Below are positions 1 through 5,106 of a DNA stretch of 10,411 nucleotides, piece by piece. Numbering within the stretch: the stretch's first letter is position 1; every line of letters begins with the position of its first letter. The translations under genes were made by a program, and so were the position numbers. This DNA comes from Methylovulum sp. (GTDB lineage: Bacteria; Pseudomonadota; Gammaproteobacteria; Methylococcales; Methylomonadaceae): positions 1-10,411 of the forward strand of contig JACXTQ010000098.1 of assembly GCA_016919605.1 (NCBI GenBank), read 5' to 3'. The notes under the pieces were generated by a model. It worked only from the letters and a program-made list of their open reading frames with translations, was not told the origin of the DNA and searched no databases.

Positions 1-102
1 AACAAACACCAAACCTACAACTCGAATTCAAAAACTAGGGGGGGGCATTGGGGCAGGCTTATTTTTTACGGATCGCCGCCTAAACCGGACATGCTATGGG
101 GT

Positions 103-108
103 GCTAAT
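103..108 (+). repeat. Left target-site duplication GCTAAT
   Basis: The hexamer GCTAAT abuts the outer end of the left inverted repeat. The same hexamer, in the same orientation, abuts the outer end of the right repeat at 4969-4974. A chance match at both exact positions is about 1 in 4096. Confidence 0.65.
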
Positions 109-131
109 GGGTGCATTTAACAAACGCCCCC
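109..131 (+). repeat. Left terminal inverted repeat
   Basis: The 23 bp starting GGGTGCATTTAACAAACG and ending in five C matches the reverse complement of 4945-4968, apart from one A missing from the A run. It overlaps the start of a broken reading frame (121-379). Confidence 0.75.
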
Positions 132-379
132 TTCCCGTCCGCCCTTATCGTCTGGAACTCTAGCCCAGCGGTTCGGCCTAGCGCGGGAAGCCTTCTCGAA
201 GGCGGGCCTACCTGCCACCACGCACTTTCCGCACGGGGACGCATGAAGTCACCGTCCCTGACGAGACCCTGCCCCGCTTCCTCCACCGGCTTTCCGCCGA
301 ATTGAGTTTTGACGATTATGACCGACTGACCCGTGCAGTGTGGGTCGCCCGCCTCGGCGCGTGGAATCCGTGGCCGTAA
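121..379 (+). pseudogene. Unrecognised gene remnant, C-terminal part, frameshifted
   Basis: Two overlapping frames together read like one real protein end. Frame one (about 154-243) gives GTLAQRFGLAREAFSKAGLP. Frame two (about 239-379) gives PDETLPRFLHRLSAELSFDD and ends in GAWNPWP and TAA at 377-379. The switch falls near 240. There is no start codon: frame one opens right after a TAA at 118-120, inside the left terminal repeat. Composition and amino-acid order look coding, whereas the ATG-initiated frame 111-305 over the same stretch does not. I do not recognise the family. It may be the tail of a gene truncated when the element formed, or a leftover of the element's own machinery. Confidence 0.35.
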
Positions 380-456
380 ATAAGGGTACGTTTTGCGACA
401 TTAACCCGCGTAGAGAAGCGGAGTAAGGTTATGTGCAGCGTCCGAGTAGAGTCGGG

Positions 457-1215
457 CTAGCCATCTTTTCGTCCGAAGATACGAACTAGGTGGCGCATGA
501 AGCAAGACGTGATTTCAAAAATGAAGTCCACCTCTTGCTCAACAACAGCAGCATCGTGCTTGACATAGGTGTTCTGATACTTCGCGTAATAGTCGATTAA
601 CTTTAAGAACATATTTGCTAGTTCAGGCGACCCACCATGCTCCTTAATAAAAGCGCCAAGTGGTTGCACTTGATTCTCCAGAGACTTGTGATTTTCAAGA
701 AGCTCATGGAGGAGCATTTCAAGCGCAAGGCGTAGGTCGTCAAGTACATTGCGGTCGAAAATTCCGTGTGACAACTTCGATTCCGCTTGTGTGTAAAGAT
801 TGAGTGACTTGGGTATGGCACTTAACCAATGTTTTGTTTCTTCGACAAGAGCTTGATTAAGATTGTTTGGATTCGCTTCGCTGCTCAAATGGCTGTACCG
901 TGTGAATAGTTGAACCTTGAGCTTGTTTGCCGCAGCGGGGTTCAGCCTCTGTACGGTGTCGTGATCGCACAGTTCGCGGATGATTTTGTAGCGCCACGTT
1001 GATGGGAATGCGGCGATGTTATCCGCGAGAGCCGTACGCTTGTTAATACCTTGTTTTTCGAATGGGTAGATGCCGTGCGGAATATTGACGTTAGCATCGA
1101 CTGCATAAGCGGAAGTTAGCTTAACAATCTGTCCGCCGGTGAGACCAAGGCTAGTATCTCCGAGAATGTCGGATGCGTGAGTTACAAAAATTATCGGCAA
1201 ATCATCGGAGTGCAT
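457..1215 (-). CDS. AbiJ-like/HEPN-like abortive-infection candidate
   Basis: The protein has 252 residues and is predicted cytoplasmic, with no signal peptide or membrane segment. Its N-terminal ~90 residues contain a segment rich in conserved-looking positions (DILGDTSLGLTGGQI at 16-30, NIPHG near 44-48, NKRTAL near 58-63). This resembles the N-terminal domains found in AbiJ-type abortive-infection proteins. The C-terminal half (about 150-245) is helical and ends like the Abi C-terminal/HEPN group. QNTYVKH at 214-220 lies where HEPN RNases carry R-N-x4-H, so the arginine position appears to be glutamine. If HEPN-like, it could be an RNA-cleaving effector or an inactive sensor variant; that is inference. 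It stands alone, 288 bp from the TIR gene. The ATG at 1215 has no clear ribosome-binding site, so the start is uncertain. Family assignment is from memory of sequence style. Confidence 0.55.
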   Translation of the reverse strand: MHSDDLPIIFVTHASDILGDTSLGLTGGQIVKLTSAYAVDANVNIPHGIYPFEKQGINKRTALADNIAAFPSTWRYKIIRELCDHDTVQRLNPAAANKLKVQLFTRYSHLSSEANPNNLNQALVEETKHWLSAIPKSLNLYTQAESKLSHGIFDRNVLDDLRLALEMLLHELLENHKSLENQVQPLGAFIKEHGGSPELANMFLKLIDYYAKYQNTYVKHDAAVVEQEVDFIFEITSCFMRHLVRIFGRKDG

Positions 1216-1502
1216 GGAGGCTATAGGTGGCTAACAAGTAGTTATACAGACCTGCATAATATACGATTTTACATGTTTCCAGATACTAAATGATTTTTCC
1301 GCCTGTCGCGCAACGGGTAATTTTTGCAACACGGGTATAGCTATGCCAGATGAAAGCCTTAGCTGTCGCAAAAGTCAGGCGCGAAACACTCCCGTGATGA
1401 GAGCCGACTAAATCCCCTTCCCTGCCCGTTTACTCTTGATAACGGGTTTTATCAAGAGTTAAAGGGTTGAGTTAGACGGATTAAATTTTACTCCACCTCT
1501 AA
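1216..1502. other. Gene-free spacer between the two leftward defence candidates
   Basis: I see no coding frame in these 287 bases. The part next to the leftward AbiJ-like gene is AT-rich (around 1250-1275, with TATATTAT on the minus strand) and may hold its promoter, but no convincing -35/-10 pair could be fixed. The other notable item is a perfect 11-bp inverted repeat at 1432-1459 (listed separately). Confidence 0.4.
1432..1459. repeat. Perfect 11-bp-arm inverted repeat (hairpin)
   Basis: The arms ACTCTTGATAA (1432-1442) and TTATCAAGAGT (1449-1459) are exact complements around the 6-base loop CGGGTT. It lies 44 bp past the stop of the leftward TIR gene. No clean U-tract follows on either strand, so it is only a weak terminator candidate. 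It could also be an operator or a recombinase site. Confidence 0.6.
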
Positions 1503-2384
1503 TCATTCTGTCCTTTTGGCATAGCGTTGATAACTTTCTCGCATTTTGGTTTCAACTTCTTCTTTAGTTCTCCCATAAGAAGGGCTTAATTTAAATAGCC
1601 GAGCCATTTCTGTTCTTGCAACTGCAATGCACGCCCATTGCCAATGCGATTCATCGGGGGTGTTGGAATAACGTAGTTCGTATTCATCAAACTTAGGAAA
1701 CTGCGGATCAGTTGGGCATAGTTGTTCTATAGAACTACCAAAAACTTGATAGCCGCACGAAAATATCTCACGAACACCCCAGTGTTTTTGTTCGTCGTCA
1801 AACGGAGCTTCCAAACGAGCATGTAATGAAGCATCACAATAAGGACATAGGTATTCTGAAAGCTCCTCCTTAACTCGATCAAACTCATGTTGCAGGTCAC
1901 GCAAGGCTTCACCAGATGCAATGCGTTCAATTTCTGCTCTTGGATGACTAGCATAAAGATCAGGTCGAACTTCTCTAAGAATTTTTATCGCTATGTCTTG
2001 TGCGGTTTCCCTTTCAGTATCGAATGCGTATTTATCAGCAAGGGATGGGCTAAATTGGACAACCTGTTTACGAGTTACGCCATGCCAAATAGGTAGAATA
2101 ACGCGGTCTTTGTCTATTTCTCGGCTAATGAGTCCATTTAATTCATATTCAGGCCATTTTTTCTTGATGAAATTCTGACTTATAACAACAATCGCATAAC
2201 TAGATGAAACCAGACCTTTATCAATTGACTTCCGTAGGCTATCACCCAGACGCAACGTAAATTCGTCGTACCATACTGAAACGTCGAGCCTTTGAAGTGT
2301 TTCCTCCAGTGGGCGAACAAATAACTCCTTATCTTCGGAGGCATGGGAAATAAAAATATCCCAAGATTTTATATTATTACTCAT
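1503..2384 (-). CDS. TIR-domain protein with C-terminal cysteine cluster
   Basis: The protein has 293 residues. A TIR domain covers about residues 8-140: box 1 is DIFISHASED at 9-18, followed by RPLEETLQRLDVSVWYDE at 24-41, GDSLRKSIDKGL at 47-58, and KKKWPEYELNGL at 74-85. By alignment with SARM1-type TIR NADases, Glu81 (four after Trp77) is the likely catalytic glutamate. This suggests NAD+ cleavage, as in bacterial anti-phage TIR effectors. Residues 145-178 look helical or coiled-coil. CPYC (180-183) with Cys210 and Cys223 could form a zinc ribbon, perhaps for recognition. No Thoeris ThsA or CBASS cyclase gene is adjacent. The start lies 15 bp after the original stop of the broken resolvase, with no good Shine-Dalgarno. 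NADase function is inference; the TIR assignment is firm. Confidence 0.88.
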   Translation of the reverse strand: MSNNIKSWDIFISHASEDKELFVRPLEETLQRLDVSVWYDEFTLRLGDSLRKSIDKGLVSSSYAIVVISQNFIKKKWPEYELNGLISREIDKDRVILPIWHGVTRKQVVQFSPSLADKYAFDTERETAQDIAIKILREVRPDLYASHPRAEIERIASGEALRDLQHEFDRVKEELSEYLCPYCDASLHARLEAPFDDEQKHWGVREIFSCGYQVFGSSIEQLCPTDPQFPKFDEYELRYSNTPDESHWQWACIAVARTEMARLFKLSPSYGRTKEEVETKMRESYQRYAKRTE

Positions 2385-2399
2385 ATATATGGTTTATGG

Positions 2400-2952
2400 T
2401 TATAATTTCAAACTGTTGTAAAGCGTAGCGCGGCAAACCTTGAGCAACTTGGCGACTTGCCGCCGGACTTTCGCCCCTATCTAGCAATTCCCGCGCGTGT
2501 TTGACCTGTTCGCTGGAGAGTGACGGCTTGCGCCCCAGTTTCTGGCCGCGCCGTTTCGCCGCCTTCAATCCGGCCTGTGTACGTTCCACAATCAGCGACC
2601 GTTCAAACTCGGCCAGTGCCGCCAGTATGTGACCCATCAACCGCCCCGCCGCGCTTGTGGTGTCTATGGCTTCGGTCAAGGACAGGAAGGCTCCCCCTTG
2701 CCTTGCAGTTCACCAAGCACCGCCACCAAATGCGACAGAGACCGCCCCAGACGGTCGAGCTTCCAAACCACCAGCAGTATCCCCCGCCCGCAGCGATTCA
2801 AGGCAGCGCGTCAATTCTGGCCGCTTGGCGACTGCCCCGCTGGCTGTGTCGGTAAAAATATACTCACATCCCGCCTTAGTCAGGGCGTTAACCTGTAAAT
2901 CCGCTTTTTGGTCATCGGTCGAGACCCGTGCATAGCCGTATTTCATGACCAT
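2400..2952 (-). pseudogene. Serine recombinase (resolvase/invertase), three frameshifts
   Basis: The N-terminal part reads MKYGYARVSTDDQ, containing the nucleophile serine of the resolvase family, followed by IFTDTASGAVAKRPELTRC. After about 2778 the protein continues in another frame as LLVVWKLDRLGRSLSHLVAV. After about 2692 it returns as LTEAIDTTSAAGRLM through ALAEFERSLIVERT and GRKLGRKP-like sequence. Near 2463 it shifts once more into RQVAKLLKVCRATLYNSLKL, the helix-turn-helix, ending in TAA at 2402-2400. All catalytic and DNA-binding pieces survive, only out of frame: one extra base, one missing base in a G run, one extra base. ATG 2946 or 2952 is the likely start. Such enzymes resolve transposon cointegrates at res sites or invert DNA. 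As written it is inactive, unless the indels are sequencing errors. Confidence 0.88.
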
Positions 2953-2956
2953 ATCG

Positions 2957-3015
2957 TTAGACAAAATTGCTGGACTGGCAAGCCGTTGATTTTAGGCGTT
3001 TCACCGATTGTCTAA
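2957..3015. other. Candidate resolvase binding region (TTGTCTRA repeats)
   Basis: TTAGACAA (2957-2964) and its inverse TTGTCTAA (3008-3015) face each other immediately upstream of the resolvase start. A third copy, TTGTCTGA in reverse orientation, sits at 3808-3815. TGTC is the core of Tn3-type resolvase half-sites, and res sites normally lie next to the resolvase gene. Site function is inferred only from position and motif. Confidence 0.35.
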
Positions 3016-3033
3016 AAAACCTTCCTTTGTTGG
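3001..3033 (+). repeat. Left arm of 33-bp inverted repeat around higBA
   Basis: It starts TCACCGATTGTCTAA and matches the reverse complement of 3790-3822 without gaps at 25 of 33 positions, by my hand alignment. The two arms enclose the complete higBA module and nothing else. Confidence 0.6.
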
Positions 3034-3052
3034 ACGGCGGCGACAACTAAGA

Positions 3053-3391
3053 TCAAAGATAGGATACATGAACGCAAGCGGGCATCGCATCGGTTGGGGC
3101 GTGTTTTTTGAGTCTGATCTCAACATCCGTATCAAGAGCGAACAGACAACGGTAAAGGCGGTCAAAGGTGAAGCCAGAAAGCCGCCCCGTGGCGAGGTTG
3201 GAAACATCGGGTTGGGTGATGCCAAACAATTCCGCAGCTTCTCTTTGTTTCAAGCCGCGCTCCTCAATCAGTCGATTGATCTGGTGCGCGAGTTGGGCTT
3301 TGGCAAAACGCTCTTCTCCATTTGGCAAGCCTTCAAAAGGATGCGGGGTCATTGTAATGGATTCATCGTCACTGTGCGTGATTTTGGTCAT
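3053..3391 (-). CDS. higA: HigA-like XRE-family antitoxin
   Basis: The protein has 112 residues. The helix-turn-helix lies at about 33-88: AHQINRLIEERGLKQREAAE, then LFGITQPDVSNLATGRLSGF, then DRLYRCLFAL. This is the arrangement of the XRE/HigA antitoxins, which neutralise RelE-like HigB toxins and repress their own operon by binding a palindromic operator. It starts inside the end of the upstream toxin gene (23-nt overlap), so translation is probably coupled. The toxin-first order is typical of higBA. The likely operator is the large palindrome at 3734-3777. The reading frame is intact, although the toxin partner is frameshifted. The last residues (ACVHVSYL) look atypical and may be a fusion to flanking sequence. 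Confidence 0.85.
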   Translation of the reverse strand: MTKITHSDDESITMTPHPFEGLPNGEERFAKAQLAHQINRLIEERGLKQREAAELFGITQPDVSNLATGRLSGFTFDRLYRCLFALDTDVEIRLKKHAPTDAMPACVHVSYL

Positions 3392-3738
3392 GGTGTTCTT
3401 TCGCCTTTCTTAAACGCCGTTCGATCAGGTCAATCTCATTCTTAGGTGTCGCTACCCCCTTTTTGCTTTTCTTTTGGAAAGCATGGAGGACATACACGAC
3501 CTCATGAAATTTCACCGTGTAAATAGCCCTGTAGGTGTCACCAAGATAATTGTCTCTGATTTCCAACACGGAAGCCCCCTTGAAAGCCTGTAAGGGGCTT
3601 GGCGTTGGCGGCTTTCTCGCCCTGTTGCGCCAAATGAAGGGCATATCCCATGACATCCTGCACGTCCTCAGGGAAAGTCTTCCAGTCCTCATGGGACGAT
3701 CCTACCCAAACAACGGGCTTGCTTTTCTGTGTGGTCAT
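3369..3738 (-). pseudogene. higB: HigB/RelE-like toxin, frameshifted
   Basis: The N-terminal frame reads MTTQKSKPVVWVGSSHEDWK and FPEDVQDVMGYALHLAQQGE. Near 3582 one extra base shifts the frame. The rest continues as FKGASVLEIRDNYLGDTYRA, then IYTVKFHEVVYVLHAFQKKS and KNEIDLIERRLRKA. This is the phage-derived Gp49-like/HigB branch of the RelE superfamily, ribosome-dependent mRNA interferases of about 110-125 residues. Restored length would be about 122. Removing one base in the GGCTTTCAAGG context repairs it. Without repair the product stops after about 66 residues and lacks the catalytic core. It is co-transcribed with higA, and the ATG lies within the promoter palindrome, giving a probably leaderless message. 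Confidence 0.88.
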
Positions 3739-3777
3739 TGACTATTTATATGATATTTCATATAAATAGTCAATGAC
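3734..3777. promoter_or_regulatory. Perfectly symmetric higBA promoter/operator palindrome
   Basis: Two exact 20-bp arms (3734-3753 and 3758-3777) flank TATT. On the minus strand TTGACT (3773-3768), a 17-bp spacer and TATAAA (3750-3745) form a near-consensus sigma-70 promoter. The ATG of higB begins 7 bp beyond the -10 box (3738). By symmetry the plus strand carries the same TTGACT (3738-3743), 17-bp spacer and TATAAA (3761-3766), with an ATG at 3773 that opens only a three-codon frame (ATG ACA AAA TAA). HigA binding here would cover both promoters. The promoter call is strong by consensus; rightward activity is inference. Confidence 0.8.
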
Positions 3778-3789
3778 AAAATAAGAACC

Positions 3790-3822
3790 CCAGCAAAGGT
3801 TCATTTGTCAGACAATAGGTGA
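3790..3822 (-). repeat. Right arm of 33-bp inverted repeat around higBA
   Basis: The reverse complement begins TCACCTATTGTCTGA and aligns without gaps to 3001-3033 (25 of 33 by eye). The central TTGTC-A-GACAA is itself a small palindrome. Confidence 0.6.
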
Positions 3823-3830
3823 TTTACATG

Positions 3831-3860
3831 TTGACATAATACGGCATATTGCCGTATATT
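3831..3860 (+). promoter_or_regulatory. Promoter and operator of DUF1778/GNAT module
   Basis: TTGACA at 3831-3836, an 18-bp spacer and TATATT at 3855-3860 make a good sigma-70 promoter. Within it, ATACGGCA (3839-3846) and TGCCGTAT (3850-3857) are exact inverted arms around TAT. Their position overlaps the spacer and -10 box, which fits autorepression by the ribbon-helix-helix antitoxin. The ATG at 3867 is 7 bp after the -10 box, so the transcript is probably leaderless. Confidence 0.72.
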
Positions 3861-3866
3861 CATTGC

Positions 3867-4151
3867 ATGAAAGCATCAAAAATACCAACAGCCCGTCTTG
3901 AAGCCCGCTTGCCCCCCCATATCCATGCGATGCTGAAACGCGCCGCCGAGATAGAAGGGCGGACGTTGACGGATTTCGTTATTGCGGCTTCCAGTGAGGC
4001 GGCGCGGCGGACCATTGAGACCACCGACATCATTCGCCTTTCCGTGGACGATCAGCGTCTTTTTGCCGAAAGCATCCTTAACCCCCCCGAACCGACAGCC
4101 GCTTTACGCCGGGCTTTTGAAAAACGCCGTGAATTGTTCGGTGTTGAGTGA
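3867..4151 (+). CDS. DUF1778 (TacA-like) antitoxin
   Basis: The protein has 94 residues. The N-terminal ribbon-helix-helix (ARLEARLPPHIHAMLKRAAE, then GRTLTDFVIAAS) binds DNA and represses the operon. The C-terminal part (TTDIIRLSVDDQRLFAESIL and the arginine-rich tail ending FGVE) is the region that wraps and blocks a GNAT acetyltransferase toxin in TacAT/AtaRT systems. I chose ATG 3867 over an upstream in-frame TTG (3849), because the TTG lies inside the promoter and operator. The stop overlaps the GTG start of the toxin in the arrangement GTGA, so the two are translationally coupled. The gene is intact although the toxin is interrupted. Confidence 0.9.
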   Translation: MKASKIPTARLEARLPPHIHAMLKRAAEIEGRTLTDFVIAASSEAARRTIETTDIIRLSVDDQRLFAESILNPPEPTAALRRAFEKRRELFGVE

Positions 4152-4654
4152 CCGCCCTTTTTCACCTCGAAGCCTTGGCAAGCCAGCATGACCGATCCGC
4201 TTTTACCAGCGGGGACGGCAAGCTTGACCTCTATTTCCAAACACAGGCCACGCAGGATAGTCGCCGCCGCATAGCCAATTGTTTTGTGGCCGTTGAAATA
4301 GCCACCCAGCAGGTGGCCGCCTACTACACCATCGCATCCGCCAGTGTGTCCACACCAGATTGACCCCCGGACGATGCCAAACGGATGCCCCGTTATCCCA
4401 CTATGCCAGCCGTCCGCATTGGGCGTTTGGCCGTAGACAGGCGCTATCAGGGGCGCGGCTTGGGGAAAGCCTTGTTAGCCGATGCCGCTGTAAAGGCAAT
4501 TACCGCCGCCCCCGCCTCGTTTGCCCTGCTTGTGGATGCCAAAGACGAGCAGGCCGCGAATTTCTATAAACATCATGGCTTCCGCCAGCTTGTCGGTATG
4601 CCCAGAGTCCTGTTTTTGCCTTTAGCCACGGCTGAAAAACTGTTGCTTGCTTAA
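4148..4654 (+). pseudogene. GNAT acetyltransferase toxin (TacT-like), in-frame TGA
   Basis: The GTG start overlaps the antitoxin stop. Residues 1-71 (FHLEALASQHDRSAFTSGDG, then LDLYFQTQATQDSRRRIANC, then YYTIASASV) are the usual N-terminal half of TacT-type toxins, which acetylate aminoacyl-tRNA. A TGA at 4361-4363 interrupts, and the same frame continues as PPDDAKRMPRYPT and VRIGRLAVDRRY. It then carries the acetyl-CoA loop QGRGLG (about residues 101-106) and the C-terminal NFYKHHGF with the likely catalytic Tyr near 140. Total length of 168 codons is normal for the family. No frameshift is needed, so this is a nonsense mutation or base error, and the catalytic half would not be made. An ATG at 4385 could start a fragment, but it would lack the N-terminal fold. 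Confidence 0.88.
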
Positions 4655-4715
4655 TTCCTTTTCCCGTACCGCACCAGACAAAACCGGACAATACAATGTG
4701 TGTCATCTATTTTAA

Positions 4716-4864
4716 ATGATGCACCTTGAACAAGAACCGAAATCCGAGCGGATCGAATCCGTACCACACCGCGCGTAAAACGCGCCCAGCAAGACACGGT
4801 TTCCGAATTCCTGCTTGACAGTGCGTTTATTTCGGCGTATTGCCAGAAATATCCGAGCTGTTAA
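4716..4864 (+). pseudogene. Relic of a second DUF1778 antitoxin
   Basis: From ATG 4716 the frame reads LEQEPKSERIE. A one-base shift near 4756 then gives IRTTPRVKR, and the same frame runs on as QQDTVSEFLLDSAFISAY before TAA at 4862-4864. SERI-x-RTTP-x-VK and VSEFLLDSA are hallmarks of the DUF1778 ribbon-helix-helix. About 8-10 residues are missing between VKR and QQDT, and the toxin-binding tail is gone. No matching acetyltransferase follows. It is not a simple copy of the antitoxin at 3867, so it probably descends from a separate toxin-antitoxin module. Confidence 0.6.
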
Positions 4865-4944
4865 AAGCAGCAGATTAAACATGGTAAAAAAATGGCATAA
4901 GGCGACACCATCTGTGGCTTTTCAATAAAGCCTATGGGACTTTG

Positions 4945-4968
4945 GGGGGCGTTTGTTTAAATGCACCC
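4945..4968 (-). repeat. Right terminal inverted repeat
   Basis: Read on the minus strand it begins GGGTGCATTTAAACAAACG and ends in a run of C, matching 109-131 except for one inserted A and one longer C run. The outer end is at 4968. Confidence 0.75.
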
Positions 4969-4974
4969 GCTAAT
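4969..4974 (+). repeat. Right target-site duplication GCTAAT
   Basis: It is identical in sequence and orientation to 103-108 and directly abuts the right terminal repeat. Confidence 0.65.
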
Positions 4975-5060
4975 TAGGAATGCCAAACAAGCAGGGAAGC
5001 AATTAAGACATTGCCATCAGGCGTGGGTACATCTGAGATGGGGGATTGTTTTTGCGGGAA

Positions 5061-5098
5061 CAACAAAACCCCTCCGATGAGATGTTCATACGGAGGGG
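5061..5098 (-). terminator. Intrinsic terminator of the small membrane protein gene
   Basis: CCCCTCCG (5069-5076) and CGGAGGGG (5091-5098) form an exact 8-bp GC-rich stem around a 14-base loop. On the minus strand a T-rich tail (GTTTTGTTG) follows. It begins 9 bases past the stop of the leftward gene at 5107. Confidence 0.88.
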
Positions 5099-5106
5099 TA
5101 TTGGTT

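Larger units (their letters stand above)
109..4968. mobile_element. Transposon-like defence/toxin-antitoxin island without visible transposase
   Basis: The borders are an inverted repeat (left 109-131, right 4945-4968) that begins GGGTGCATTTAA at both outer ends and continues CAAACGCCCCC. The right copy has one extra A and one extra C. The six bases just outside each copy are identical (GCTAAT at 103-108 and 4969-4974), as expected of a target-site duplication. The cargo is an AbiJ-like gene, a TIR gene, a broken serine resolvase, higBA, a DUF1778/GNAT pair and a third antitoxin relic. No intact or recognisable transposase gene lies inside, so the unit would be non-autonomous or decayed. The repeat does not resemble the GGGG...TAAG ends of Tn3 elements, and I cannot assign a family. 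That this was one insertion event is inference from the repeat and duplication geometry. Confidence 0.7.

Noticed and set aside
82..91. AAACCGGACA also present at 4681-4690
   Set aside because: It is only 10 bases with no extended similarity. One copy is outside and one inside the element, so chance is the simplest explanation.
111..305. ATG-started frame of 64 codons
   Set aside because: The translation is rich in Ser/Pro/Arg and unlike a real protein. The other two frames over the same bases read far better, so I treat it as a shadow of the remnant at 121-379.
1503..2384. Thoeris or CBASS system
   Set aside because: A TIR domain is present, but no ThsA-like NADase, cyclase or cyclic-nucleotide sensor gene lies nearby. 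The neighbours are a resolvase and an AbiJ-like gene.
2520..2935. Overlapping rightward open frames of 89-111 codons
   Set aside because: They are antisense shadows of the serine recombinase, and their translations are proline/arginine-rich without family features.
109..4968. Assignment to the Tn3 family because of the resolvase and toxin-antitoxin cargo
   Set aside because: Tn3 ends are about 38 bp with a different consensus and make a 5-bp duplication. Here the ends are about 24 bp, unlike that consensus, with a 6-bp duplication.
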